Source of the DNA: Icerya purchasi
Taxonomy: Eukaryota; Arthropoda; Insecta; Hemiptera; Monophlebidae
Direction: 5' to 3'
Length of the DNA: 64,000 nt
NCBI GenBank assembly: GCA_039619475.1
Contig: CM077115.1
Location: 416,152,557 to 416,216,556, forward strand
How positions within the stretch are numbered: position 1 is the stretch's first letter; the number at the start of each line of letters is the position of its first letter. Shown in pieces: positions 1-11,845 of this stretch. Both the position numbers and the translations under genes were made by a program. The notes under the pieces are model-generated. The model ran no database searches and was not told the DNA's origin. It saw only the letters and a list, made by a program, of their open reading frames with translations.

Positions 1-1320
1 TATTATATGTGTTTGTGTATTTATTCTGTGACTGGTACATCTATTGTCTCTCTTTATTTGTGACTTACTGGGGGTTTTCGACGAGATTAGCATTAAATAC
101 GTAATAATTTCACATGTCTGTTTAAAACAATGAATTTGTCAAAATTTGTGCGTTTTTTAGCCGAGAGAGCGATTACGCTTCGCTAGAGATATTAATAAAA
201 AAAAATGGTTATATAAACTAAATGAAACTTTGTACTTATTAACAGTCGATCAACAGGCATTAATGGCATAGCCTCGATAACTTTTTTTGCAATATAATCA
301 GAATGGCTTGTTTAGGAGGTTAAGGTTGAAATTGTAGCAATTTGCCTGTCTACGGTTTTACGTTTGTCTGCAAGTTCCGTTTTTTTCAACATCGTAATGT
401 GGAAACAATATGTCCTTGCCGGTTATTCTTTTTTGTATTGCGTTTTTTATTTTTCTGCATTCATCAGAGTCAGCAGAATTTTCACCCCTCTTTAAATATT
501 TTGATGTCATTATCGGTATTCATTTGTCGTAGTATCTAGTTCCGTTTTATCTGACGTAAAAATTATTCACAAAATTTTCTTCTGTTAAAATGGCATGGTA
601 AACTTCATAATTGGCCTACAAGTTTTTGGCGATTCAAAATGAACATTGTAAAACAATTAAGAATTTTTTTGTAGCGGTTATTGGCGTTCCGTTCATGATT
701 CGTTTTTTTCGGGGACCGCTAAAAAAGAAAATCCTAAAGTTGACCGACAAAATTGTTAAAACCGTCAGTTTTTGAAAATTTAATTTTATAAACCATTTGG
801 CGGTCATTAGTAGTTCGTACCTTTGATGGCGAATAATTTGTTTTTTATAGACCTACGTTGAAAAAATATGAAAATTTAATAGGTGAAATTAACGCGAACA
901 TCGTCGAAACATCGCTAAATTTCGTCCGAGTGTATATAATTTATAATTCAAAATTTAACGAACAGGATGCGTTTACGTGTATAATAATCAAAAATATTCA
1001 GAAGTTCGGTGAAATCATTTCGAGTTAATTAGTCTTAGCGCGACAACAAGTGTGCGCTTTTTCATATCGTAGAAATTTACACCTGATTAGATCAAGTATT
1101 GTTTCCATAAAAAGCCAACTGTACGGTGTAATCACTACGTACGCTAGTTCTAACATAATACCTACGCTATTCTTAGCTGCGAATGTAATTAGTTTTGTTG
1201 AAACAGGGCAAAAACGAGAGGGCTGAAAAAAATCATAAATATGAACAGACAAAAGAACATGATGTACAACAATTTTCAATGCATAGAGAGCATTAAAAGG
1301 CTACACGGATCTTAATCTTT
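1..1320. other. No gene seen (upstream/intronic DNA)
   Basis: AT-rich sequence with no coding pattern, splice-supported exon or repeat structure I can recognise. The reading frames here are short and have no family features. Confidence 0.5.
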
Positions 1321-1324
1321 AGCG

Positions 1325-2080
1325 ATTTTGTTTTTATTTATTTATTTTTTGGGGAGCACGCCGATAACCCCACCTAGAAGCGATTGGAAGGGGTAGAGTT
1401 AAATACTAATCCGGGCGGAAACTGGCAGAATAAAGGAACTAAGAATTGGGATAATGGAGAGAGAGAGAGAGAGAGGAAATGGATAAGATGTAAAACGTGC
1501 AATAAAAAAAAAAAAAAAATTGGAAAGTCCAAAAGACAACAAATTGCAATAAGGAGTGGCGCGTTCGGTCGAAAGGAAAGGACATTCAAAGAAAATATAT
1601 TTGAGATTCTAGATAACTTCGTAATTATGATGACAGTTTGGAGAGAGCGCCAAAACGGGCACGTGAAAAAGGTAGCAGACTATGATTAAAGCGTAAACGA
1701 ATGATGGAACGGAACAGTGTAATGAAGAAAAATCACTGAACTAAGAAAGATCCGGAAGAGTTGGTTAAATGGATAGGCAAAAAGAAAATATGTTAGAAAA
1801 ATAGGGAACGTGGAGGATGTCTAGTATGGAATTTTTTGTATAGGGGAAGCAAGTCAAAAATTTTAGATAAATAGAGATACGAGGACACAGCAGTCCCTGA
1901 GCTAAAGGATCTGTCATTTACTATACTCACCGGTCTGGATAGAATGCGAGAAGATTTTGATATGAGGAAACGTATGCCAAAGATGATAAAATCGTAACAG
2001 TGGGTGAGGATATAGGAGGAAATTGCTTTGACAGCGCTCACGGAGTCGAAGATAATCGAGTAGATAGAAAATATCACATT
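1325..2080 (-). mobile_element. Non-LTR retrotransposon 3' end (R1/Jockey-like), degenerate
   Basis: On the minus strand a frame from 2077 to about 1793 has DSVSAVKAISS followed by a hydrophobic run, matching the RNase H region of the longer copy at 20985-21917 (LSDAQSVLQTI). Further along, IFFECPFLSTERA (about 1607-1560) matches the zinc-knuckle tail of the copies at 16390 and 20985. The minus-strand end is an A-rich tail of AAATAAATAAAT type at about 1325-1350. Frames are broken by shifts and by a 16-nt A-run (1504-1519). Clade assignment is by motif only. Confidence 0.65.
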
Positions 2081-2455
2081 AGTAACCGAATGTTAATGGT
2101 CATTTTTTTTAATTGTTTACATTTATAATATTTTATAGATGGAAAAGAAACGCTGAACGGAGATATGCGCAACAGAACGCAGCATTCTTTAATTTTTTGT
2201 ACATAAATGAGCGGTACCGGGAATCAAATATGATGCAATGCAGACAACGTGCTTTAACTATCACTACATATTGAAAACCGTTCAATATAGTCACGCGCAT
2301 TTCCACGGCTCAAAATTCCTATATACGGTTGCTATCGGAGACAACTTAAATTTCTGTACCGACAGAGTATGAATCGCAAAAATAACCCCTACAAATTTTC
2401 CCGTTTCCATCGAATCTCGGATTATTCTGAAACATATCACGCACTTTGTTTGCAA

Positions 2456-3380
2456 GGATACTCCCAGAAGTACCCGACCTAACAAAAAAAATACGAAAAA
2501 TTTGGGGAAAAATGTCTTTATTTCTCAACACAGTCTCCTTTCACCGGCCATGTTCAAAAGCTTCGATACCCCGTTTATAATGAGAACTGCCGAGCTCCTC
2601 AAAATAGCCATCAACTGCCGACTTCTAAGTTTCTGAAAAAGAAAATAATCCGAGCAGGTTAAATGTCGCTAACAGGGTGCCTGAGGAAGCAATCTGAACT
2701 TTAGCTTATTGATTCTATTTGTAGGAATTGTCTTGATGAAGCAACACTTTCTTTTTAACCAAATGCGGCCGTTTTTTCTTGATTTTATCACTAAACGTTG
2801 CAGTAAGTTTGCATAATACTCGCCGTTGATTGTTTTTCCGGTTTGAAGATCATCGATGAAAATTATCCGGCGTGCATCGCAAAAAATTGACGCCATAACC
2901 TTGCCTGCAGATGGAACTGTCTTCTCCTTCTTGGAGCCGATTCTCTCCTTCTAGTCCATTATTTTGGCTGTTCCTTTGCCTCGGGTGTGAAGTGATGGAC
3001 CCGTTGGTTATGAATCGACGTAAAAAGTCGCATTTACTGCTGTGCAACATCACCAAATACTCGATTGAAATATCCCTAAGAGACGCTGTTTTTGTTCCAT
3101 TGTGAGCAAACGCCACATTCATCTTGCGCGTAACTTTTTCATGTTCAAATTTTCAGTTGATATACAGCACTCTTTTAAATGCCTACCATGTCTGCTAGCT
3201 CGCTTACTTTCAGTCTATGGTCATCCAATAACATTTGCGGCTTTTCTTCACACCTTATCTGGTCGACCACTGCGATATGGCTCTCGGCAGCTCGTACGGC
3301 CTCGTTTAAACTCTGCCGCCCGATATTTTGCTATTGTAAACGAAGAAGCAGACTACGCAGAGAGTATAATCTAGCTAGCT
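2456..3380 (-). pseudogene. Mariner-family transposase relic
   Basis: Minus-strand frames in order encode LLDDHRLKVSELADMVGI (about 3225-3172), the HTH region; FLRRFITNGSITSH (about 3030-2990), the first catalytic segment; then ASIFCDARRIIFIDDLQTGK and TINGEYYANLLQRL (2896-2770); LLHQDNS in another frame (about 2740); TCSDYFLF (about 2655); and FEELGSSHYKRGIEAFE (about 2600-2545). This is the order of a Tc1/mariner D,D34D transposase. The first catalytic Asp appears replaced (Asn-Gly-Ser where family members have Asp-Glu), and several frameshifts and stops are present. The stretch at 2456-2482, read on the minus strand, is TTAGGTCGGGTACTTCTGGG, a likely inverted terminal repeat. The other end was not located. 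Dead copy. Confidence 0.82.
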
Positions 3381-3429
3381 GAGACCTTTCGAACAGAAGT
3401 ATCGTATAACATAACGACAACCAATTTTT

Positions 3430-4700
3430 TTTTTCCATGTTTATAACTGCACTGAGAACGTTCACTATTGATGGCTTCTAAACGAATACTAAACAACGTA
3501 TCGTTTTCAAAATATCAGCTTTATAAGGTGAGTAGTTTCTAATACAGTAATATTCTCGAGAAAAACTAGTTCACCTATTTTTATTTCGGGAAGAAAATTA
3601 AATATTAGTAAAATGCAAAATATATTATTTGGGTCTGAAGCAACAGATATTTAAAAATAAATGAACCGGTTATTACGTATTACTACTTTGCATTTCTAAT
3701 TTTTTTTTATTTCATTTTTTAAAAAAAAAAACCAACTTGTTATTACGTACGACTGCTTTGAATTTTACGTTTATATTTCATTTTACAGCTGCTGATTTTG
3801 TCTGCATCATTACAGGTATAATCAGAAAGGAGTGACTCATTAGCGAAATACCAAACTTTATTACCTTCTCTATTCTGTTTTCTCTCTCTCCCCTAACTCT
3901 GCTTACTTTTGGATAGTAATTCCAATAAAATTCCACAAAGAATAACGTAATAAATTCTGCTCAGCTTTTTTTCGTCTCCGCAAGTTGAAATAGTAACTGT
4001 ATATTTTTACAAGCGTAATTAATGATTAAAAAAATATGTATTGCGTGCTAGTGTTTAGAATTCAATTAATAATTATTAAAAATGACCCCGTGAAATTTTT
4101 AAACATCGATTACAGAAGAGGTAAAAAGTATTTTCCAAAAACTTACAAAGAGCAATATTTGTAACAAAAAAAAAAAAAAAAAATTAAAAAATATAAAACT
4201 TACTTTAGCCTGATTTTCTCGCTTTAACCGATTTTTACTTAGTTTGTTTTTAAACATTTTTGTTAATTATTAATAATAAATCGATACAATTCGAAGCTAG
4301 AGTCGAAGATACATATTTACGCTCTGATATGTAATCTGTTCAATCGATATATATATATATATTGTTTCTCAATTTATTGTAAACAATCTGTAAAAAGATC
4401 TCTCTTTTCTTTTGTTAAATTTTATAAAATTCCACCGGAATATCTCCTACATTATATTTTTTTCGCATGTGTTCAAGCCCACTTTTATCTTCTAATATAT
4501 CTTATTGTTTCTAAATTGTTTTTTTTTGGTTTTTGAGTTATAAGTTTGAGAGGATATTTATCTTTTTATAGGCTTTCATTTAACTCGCTTTGTCATTCTG
4601 TCTGTCTGGGGGGAATCTTACGAACTATTTTTCACCTACTACTTCTCGATGAATTAAAAAAGTGTTCTTTTGCAAAAATGCTTGTTATAGATGACAATAC
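3430..4700. other. No gene seen; AT-rich DNA with simple repeats
   Basis: Poly-A/T runs (for example 4166-4183) and a short (TA)n at 4346-4361. A pyrimidine-rich patch at about 3880-3905. Nothing coding is recognised. Confidence 0.5.
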
Positions 4701-4714
4701 AATATTATGCAACA

Positions 4715-5335
4715 TTTGGATTTCCAGCTTTAAAATTAGACCCTCGGGGCGCCGAAAACTCGAAATTTTGGAAAAAAATATTTTTTTTCCCGAGCATGTG
4801 ATATATTGTTGGAAAGATCTCTGTTTGTCGAGAACAAGATCATATTTTATTTCTTTAATGAAACTTTCGAAGTTTACGAAAATTTTAAAAAAAGCGCGAA
4901 TCGAATATATAACCCTCTTTTTGCGACGCGAGTATTATAGCTAAAAATTTTGAACAAGGTTGAAAATATGCACATCCTCGTATATTTCTTTAGTTTGAAA
5001 CATCTAGGTTTCCAACTTTAAAATTAGCCCCTCGGAGCTTCGAAAGCTCGAACTTTTGGAAAAAACTATTTTTTTCCCGGTCATATGATAAGCTAAGCAT
5101 TGGAAGTTTACTACAAGTTTTAAAAAGTGCAAAAAATGACGTGTAGTCCCCCCTTGTGGCTTAGCTTTATAGCTAAAAATTTTGAACAGGGTTAAAAAAA
5201 TACGCATCCTTGTGTATTTCTTTACTTTGGAACATTTGGGGTTCCAACTTTAAAATCGGACCCTTGGAGCATCGAAAGCTCGAAATTTTCAAAAAAAAAT
5301 TTTTTTTTTCGGTCATGTAATAATCAATGGAAATA
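4715..5335 (+). repeat. Diverged tandem repeat, three units of about 230-285 bp
   Basis: A core of the form TTCCAACTTTAAAAT, CCCTCGGAGC, CGAAAGCTCGAA, then a long A/T run and CGGTCATGTGATA recurs at about 4722, 5009 and 5240. Between cores the phrase TAGCTAAAAATTTTGAACA is also repeated (4939, 5170), followed by a match through CATCCT and GTATTTCTTTA. Reading frames here (4546-4944 +, 5004-5373 -) are just read-throughs of the repeat. Confidence 0.8.
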
Positions 5336-5586
5336 TTAGTCGAACATTGTGTTTCATGTACTGAAGATTCCATATGTATTGTATGAAAAACAAAAGATAA
5401 TATAATTGAAAGAATGCGATAGATTATTTAATAATAAAATGTAACACAAATTTCTGTAAATGTCCTATAATCAAGATATTGAATAAAATAAAGCAAAATA
5501 AAATTCTAAATTTATTGTTTTTTATTGAAATACATGGTAAAAAGTCCAGACTAAAAAATAAAAAAAAAAAAAAAAAAAAAAACGTT

Positions 5587-5970
5587 TTAAAAATAGTCTT
5601 TTATTTATGCACTAAAAATTCCCAAATAACTTTATTAGTGTGCGACTACCAGATACGTATCTTAACACTAAAATCTGAAACTACAAAATATTCTGAAAAA
5701 TAAAAGCGGTGCCCGCAGATTAATAAATAAATATTAATAGTATAATACATCCTAAGCCAAAACTACAATCACTATTTAATGTTGTTACATTGTTGTGCAT
5801 CACAATACCACACGCACACCCCGAAGAAGTTTTTGTAACAGCGGCCCCCGCGTTTATTTTTCAGAATATTTTGTAGTTTCAGATTTTAATGTTATGATGC
5901 GTATCCGGTAGTCACACACTAATAAAGTTATTTTGTACTTCTTGGTGCATAAATGAAAGCCTATTTTTAA
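5587..5970. repeat. Foldback element with about 130-bp inverted arms
   Basis: The left arm (5587-5716) and right arm (5841-5970) are reverse complements over most of their length. For example, ATTTATGCACTAAAAATTCC in the left arm pairs with a stretch ending GGTGCATAAAT in the right, and GAAACTACAAAATATTCTGA pairs with TCAGAATATTTTGTAGTTTC. The loop is about 125 bp. The arms are bounded by an A-run (5556-5582) and an A/T run after 5970. It looks like a MITE or foldback transposon; no coding capacity. Confidence 0.85.
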
Positions 5971-6005
5971 AAAAAAATATATATTTTTTTTATTTCTTAA
6001 TATTT

Positions 6006-6035
6006 AACGCAAAACGTTTGATTGCGTTTTGCGTT
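6006..6035. repeat. Perfect 11-bp stem-loop
   Basis: AACGCAAAACG (6006-6016) and CGTTTTGCGTT (6025-6035) form an 11-bp perfect stem with an 8-nt loop. Function unknown. It could be the remains of a short transposon end. Confidence 0.8.
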
Positions 6036-6039
6036 ATCG

Positions 6040-7015
6040 TTTTTATATTAATAATTTCTGAAGCCAAGCACTACGTTGACTACCTTATGTTAAGCTAAGT
6101 ATAATAGTTATGTTGAAAATTAGACTCTTACGGCGATTGTTAAAGGAGTCTTTAAATATATTCTTAAGCGACCAGTATTTATTCTAAGCATTTGTTATTC
6201 CGGTATCTATTTCATTTATAGTGTACGCTTTTCAACCTAGGTTACTTGGTGTACTACCTTTTTATTCTCTTTGTTTATTTGTTGATATTTATGGAGAGTA
6301 TTATGTGTTCATTGAGATTGTAACAGTGCATTAAGTACGCTATTTATTTATTTAAAATAGCATTCATTAATATTTATATCTAACATGGATAGAATTTTGC
6401 AGAACGCATCATTGTTCATAATTTCAGATATGTTTCGGTAATTTCCTAAAGAATGCGTATCGGTTTATTTATTTCAATATGGTTTGTCCGCTAAATTGTT
6501 TAAAATCAAAATTAGCTTAATAATTATTCTATTTTAATCTATAGATACATTTGCATTCTCATTGCAATCGTATGTTCGCCGACTTCGGTTAACAAAAGGC
6601 ATGAATAGATTTCGTCAACCTCATCTATTATCTTATAGCTTTTTGTTTTCTATCGACTGTAATGGTTTTATTTTTAATCTATACTTAAAAACCGCGTGAC
6701 AACGTAATCCAAATGGGGTAATACCTAAAGCTGCGCCGAAAATTATACAACCCGTAATTGGAATATTTTTTTCGTCGGATTATAAAAAAAGTTCCAAAAT
6801 TTTTTTTTAAATTCCGCAGCTGGTTCTGCAGTATTAACAGAATTGTGTTTTTGTTTTTTTTTTGTTTTTTTTTAAATTGACGTATTTTGTTCGTATAATA
6901 CCAAAAACTAAATTTGGGGAAATATAAAGCAATCAGACCGAAAACTAAAATAAAGCACACAGCCTTTACGATTTATTTTTTTTTTTTTTTTTTAATATTG
7001 TATCTTTATCGTTAA
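6040..7015. other. No gene seen
   Basis: AT-rich DNA, with long T-runs near 6840-6875 and 6973-6993. The minus-strand frame at 6685-6960 is low complexity and matches nothing I know. Confidence 0.5.
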
Positions 7016-7019
7016 AAGT

Positions 7020-8020
7020 CGAGTTAAACTCAAAATTATCCTGGAGGGATGAGCTTCAATATTTACCTGCAAAAGGTGAGAAAGGCCTTAATGTATTGAG
7101 AGCCCTAGTATGAAGCAAGTGGGGGATCCTCCATATTCACTGCTAACAATACCAAAGCAATAATACGGACTCCCATATAGATTACGAAACCCCGATATTG
7201 AATCTAAACAATACAAAAACTAGAAAACTACAAACTATTCAAAACAGAGCTCTTCGGCTCTGTCTAAAATCTATGAAATCTACACTAGCTCAATAAAAAA
7301 TAAACTGCATCGCTTTCATTCAATAAATAAATCGATATCTATACTAGACAGCCTAAAAAATCCGGATCACTGGAAGTTTACCACTACTTCCTCAATACTT
7401 GCTAGCTCTAACAACTACACTGAGTTAAGGATTTACAAAAATATAAAACCGGCACCATATTGGATGGATTTTCACAAATCGTTTTACTGCTCGCTAATTG
7501 AATTAGATAATAACGAATTTGTCGAAACTATTCATTTCCAAACCGCACTAGTTTGATAGTAAATAATATTTATATTAAAATCTCGTTTCGATGATTACAA
7601 AAAATCCTTTATACCGATAGATCGTTTGATTTAGGACAAAATAAATACACAGCAGCATTTTATTTTAAAACTTTTCAGTTGATATATGCTGGATCTTCCT
7701 TTAAAATTGGAACTATTTGCAATATTAAAAAGTCTAGAATACAATCTAAACAGTTTATCGGTCAAAAAATATTAATTCTAACGGTGTCTCTGGCCGTATT
7801 GCATAAACCATCATAGAAAACTAGCAAGAAAATGTCGAATACCAAAGCCTCATTAAAAGACGCGATATTTAATTTACAGTAAACGGGAACGGAAGTAATA
7901 CTAAAGTGGATAGAACTGCAAGAACCGCAGCAGGCAGAACAATGGTCTGGAAACTAGATTTCTGGAATTTCTTACCGGAAGTTAGACAACTTACTGTTAC
8001 AAAGTAGAACGTCGAGTATT
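7020..8020 (+). pseudogene. Non-LTR retrotransposon RT/RNase H relic, plus strand
   Basis: KLQTIQNRALRLCLKSMKST (about 7219-7278) is the classic Q-x-x-A-L-R-x-x-x-G-x-x-x-S-T motif after the RT thumb of Jockey/I-type elements. Downstream, TDRSFDLGQNKYTAAFYF (about 7617-7672) fits the first RNase H motif (Tyr-Thr-Asp-Gly-Ser), and VILKWIE (about 7892-7915) fits the region before the Pro-Gly-His motif. Stops and shifts are numerous. Its orientation is opposite to the three minus-strand RNase H copies. Confidence 0.65.
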
Positions 8021-8414
8021 AACAAAGTATTAATCAAAAGGGGAAAATTTAATTCAAAATACAAAAGTATGGCCCAAATTTGGTTTAATGGAGTTAACAA
8101 CTTCGAGAGACCACCCTATATATGCAGTACCGATAACCAGACTGAGCTTGGCTAAACTGGCTAGATGGCGAAAGCTGAGTCAGAAAAAAATAAATAAAGA
8201 AAAATACAAACTTTCTAAAATTATGAAAATTAAAGGATCTTCTAATTTTCCCAGTTCATTTATTTCTGATATATACAAATTCTTTTTAAACATTTTACTC
8301 TTGCTACGTCCCTTGATGTTTCTAAGGCCTTTTGGTAACGTCATCTCCCCTCCTTACAGAGTCGGATGGTCTTTATTGATGGTTTTCCTCATTTTACTTC
8401 TGTCATTATCCGGA

Positions 8415-8930
8415 TTGTTCTGTTGAAATACCAGGATTTCGCACTATTACTCAATTTAAAAGGAATATGATTCGTTCCGATGGTGTTGTCATTTGCGAAA
8501 CCATAAATTTTTCCGAATAAATTGCAGTCTAACAATATGAAAAACGATTTGCGGAAGTTCGATCCAAATAATATGAGTATGGATCAAATCGCGACATGTC
8601 ACGACGGTATTGGCGACATTTGCTCAGTAAAAGAACTATACTCGCTTCACTTTATATCTCGGCGAATATATCGTTTGAGAAAATTCAGCAATTCATCGTC
8701 TTAAATCTTATGGCGTACAGTCCTAAATTATTAAAGGTACCTGAAAAACATAATTATCACGATATACCGATGCTCGTTAGTGGAGACTTAGATTTGGATT
8801 TGAGAAGATCGCACGGACCGGAATTTATTGGATTTTTGCACACCGAGTTAGGATTACAACTAAACAACGATCTCGCCATATTTACTTCACGAAACAGAAA
8901 AATAATTGACGCTGTATTCTATCGTTAAAT
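8415..8930 (+). pseudogene. EEP (APE-type) endonuclease domain relic
   Basis: The plus strand reads VEIPGFRTITQFKRNMIRSD followed by GVVICETINFSE (about 8424-8519). After a shift, TILASLYISANISFEKIQQF is followed by PMLVSGDLDLDLRRSHGPEF and then LQLNNDLAIFTSRNRKIIDA to VFYR (8632-8928). The order Gly-Gly-Val-x-Ile, then Ser-Val-Tyr-x-Ser-Pro-Asn, Gly-Asp-Phe-Asn-x-Asp and T-x-T-x-Ile-Asp is that of exonuclease-endonuclease-phosphatase domains of mobile elements. The key Gly-Asp-Phe-Asn has become Gly-Asp-Leu-Asp. It may come from a non-LTR ORF2 or a Helentron-type helicase-endonuclease; I cannot decide. At least one frameshift and a stop. Confidence 0.7.
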
Positions 8931-8934
8931 TGGA

Positions 8935-10370
8935 TATTCTCGAAACGCGTGAATATATATATGACATACTACAGTAGCCATTGTTCATTATTATCTATAA
9001 CTTGCAATTCTGCTAATTCGGATGTTGTAAATGATGATAGATAATACAAAACAAAATTTAAAAATTAACCGTGGTACGCTTTGAGATTTATTCTTCTTTA
9101 CTTGCCAAAATAATTCTGCACTCTAGCTATTTCCTTTTTGAATATATTAAATCTCGAAGACATTGCATATGTACCGATATTTCTGCGAGTAAGGTGGAAA
9201 TTTGCCGTTTTTTTATTTCCTTCGTTGCGCTTTTGTTTTTCACTTGTAAATTCCCCATATTCCCTAATAAAAATCAAGATTATTTGTCTTCTGAACGTTT
9301 CTTACTGTTCTCTAAATTCCTTAATCTCAATATCCCCCTTCCGTACAATGCTGTGTTTATTCTTTCATTTCCAACCCCTACTGTTCTAAATGGTTTAGAT
9401 GTCGGGCCAAAAAAAAAAAAAAAAAAAAAAGAAAACCCTACTGTTCTGACTCTTAGTTCCTTTATTATCTATCTCCGATCGGATCAAAATTTAAATAAAT
9501 AATTTTCAATAATGCTTATGGCTCACGTACTCCCCTCGTAGGCAAGTCCAATAAAGAGAAAAAAAAAATTCATTAATGTTATCGGAGTTATTTAAATTGG
9601 GCAGGTTAGTTTGTTTGGACGTTGTATCTTTATTGATTTGGTTGTCAATAATTTCTGTGGAAACGTTACTGCTCAAAGTAAGACGGAGAAGTTACATGTC
9701 GGATTATTTAGACGTTTAGATAAATTAATGGAGAAAAACTGGAATATCAATTAAACGAAACTGCGGCGGTATTGGAAATAGTAATAAAGATAACGGCAGA
9801 GATAAAAATAATACAAATAAAAGACGGTAAATGCGAATTTATTCAAATAAAATAATGAATTTAAATGAAATAACGGATAATAAATCAAGATCAATTCAAT
9901 GCATGCAAATAGACGTTTTCAAACAGCGTGAAAAGATTCTTTTCTCTGTAATGGCAGTTACAAACAATGATTCCTATTTATCTTTAAATTAATCCTTTTC
10001 CACTTCCAACTTATCTCCACTTTGCCTTAAAAATCTCTAACCAAAATCTTATTCAATAACTAATTTCGCAGATTATCCTTAAATTACTTCGCAATCAATA
10101 AAATCCACTTCAAAATCTAGGGCCGCAGGTGATTCGTGAGTTATAAGAGCCCAAGCTGTTTAACAAATCAATATCTAATGTATAAAATAAAATTACAATG
10201 ATAAAAAAACATTACTCCCATATCTACGAATGCATTATTGAAAAAAAAGTTCAGAGCCCATTTTGTAGCAGTTAGAAGGTTGATTATTTTTCAACTATCA
10301 TATTTTCATCATTAGAACGTGGGAAAAATATTGAAATGATCGGAGCGACGATCATCGATGACTTGAAATA
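8935..10370. other. No gene seen
   Basis: AT-rich DNA with an A-run at 9410-9430. Frames at 9071-9502 lack coding features. No repeat partner was recognised in this window. Confidence 0.45.
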
Positions 10371-10373
10371 TTA

Positions 10374-10530
10374 TTATCAAATAAACCGTATGAAAAATAT
10401 AAACACTTTTTATAAAATAATATTTATTTAATTTATTGTACACTGACGCGTTTCGAAGCTAAATAGCTTTATGATCGAAATATATATTTTGTAAAAAATA
10501 TTTATATTTTTCATACGGTTTATTTGATAA
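10374..10530. repeat. Hairpin MITE, about 157 bp
   Basis: TTATCAAATAAACCGTATGA at 10374 is mirrored by TCATACGGTTTATTTGATAA ending at 10530. Complementarity continues inwards for about 46 bp per arm (AAAATATAAAC against GTTTATATTTT-like sequence) around a 60-nt centre. No coding capacity. Confidence 0.85.
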
Positions 10531-10736
10531 TTAGCATAAGTAACGCGTGGAATGAATTTTATCATTAAGAAAGAAAACGAATTTGACCATTGCAACCGTA
10601 AGTAAACATTGATGATATTTCATTTTAAAAATAATTAAATGTAACATATTCCTTTCACATTGACGTATTCATATCCTTTTTTTTTTTTTAAATAAACATA
10701 ATGTGAACCGAAAGAAATCGCGAAATGGCCAGCAAA

Positions 10737-11046
10737 CAGGGCCGTATCTAGACCAAAATTTCGGAGGGGGATTATGAAAATATTTTTATAAATATACATA
10801 CATATATATTTATGTGTGTGTGTGTGTGTGTGTTATCGTGAAATATATTTATTTATAAATGGTTCACTAAAACCTTGTAATCAATTAGTGTATATGTAGT
10901 ATTTGAATACTACAATAAAAACAAACAAAAAATAGTCGTTTCCATAGAATTCATAAAAATTTTAATTTTTTTTTCTTTTGTCAAAAATTGAAAAGAAATA
11001 AATTTATTCTCAATTTCAGTTCATTTAATTTAAGCAGTTATGATTT
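10737..11046 (+). mobile_element. hAT-like MITE, truncated copy
   Basis: It starts CAGGGCCGTATCTAGACCAA and contains a (GT)n run. The body through AAATTGAAAAGAAATAAATT and TTTAAGCAGTTATGATTT is the reverse complement of the complete element at 38605-38961. About 60 bp of the far end is missing, and the copy ends where the left arm of the foldback begins. Confidence 0.8.
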
Positions 11047-11845
11047 AAAATTCCCTGTAATTATATTTATATATATATTATCGTGTGAACTACAGCGTCT
11101 GGATTATTCAATTAACTGTGTAGAACGTGTGGCGGTCAATATGAAAGATGACTGCGCGAGCAAATACGTTTGATAACCGATGTTCACATGTATCGTCCAT
11201 AGCGTTACTCGCGTATTATCCGTTCGTATTTGTGGTTTAATGTAATACTATGTTTAAAAATAACATGTACACATTTTTATTTTGTTTTCTTTTGTTTATT
11301 TGTTTAGATTTTTCGTAAGTTAAAATATTTTTTAAATTAGACTAAATAAATTTCGTCGCTTATCCATAGCTTTACACAAAAGAAATAAAATTTTTAAACA
11401 AAAACAGAAAAACAAAACACTTACATTAAACAATAACTTTCAGTTTTAAATAATAAAAATATTTGTCTTCTTGTAAAACGTAAATAAATATTAAAAAAAA
11501 AACAAAGTAAAACATTTTACACAGCCAGCAAAATTTAAATAATTTAAATAATTTAAATAATTTAAATAATTAAAAATAAAACTTACGAAAAATCTGAACA
11601 AAAGAAAACAAAAAAAAAATATATTCATATCATTTTTAAATATAGAATTATATTAAACCACGAATACGAACGGATAATACGCGAGTAACGCGATGGACGG
11701 TACGTGTGAACATCGGTTATCAAACGCATTTGCTCGCGCAGTCGTCTTTCATATTGACCGCCGCACGTTCTACATAGTTAATTGAATAATCCAGACGCTG
11801 TAGTTCACACGATAATATATGTAAATATAATTACGAGGAATTTTA
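11047..11845. repeat. Large foldback element, arms about 280 bp
   Basis: Left arm 11047 to about 11330, right arm about 11565 to 11845, loop about 235 bp. Matches include TATCGTGTGAACTACAGCGT (left) against ACGCTGTAGTTCACACGATA (right), ATTATCCGTTCGTATT against AATACGAACGGATAAT, and AGATTTTTCGTAAGTT against AACTTACGAAAAATCT. Part of the right arm (AAACCACGAATACGAACGG through GTGAACAT) is repeated directly at 12045-12115. No protein is recognisable inside. The loop has a run of AATTTAAATAATTTAAAT units (11535-11570). Confidence 0.88.

Noticed and set aside
4546..4944. 132-residue plus-strand frame
   Set aside because: It runs through the diverged tandem repeat, and its sequence has no recognisable domain.
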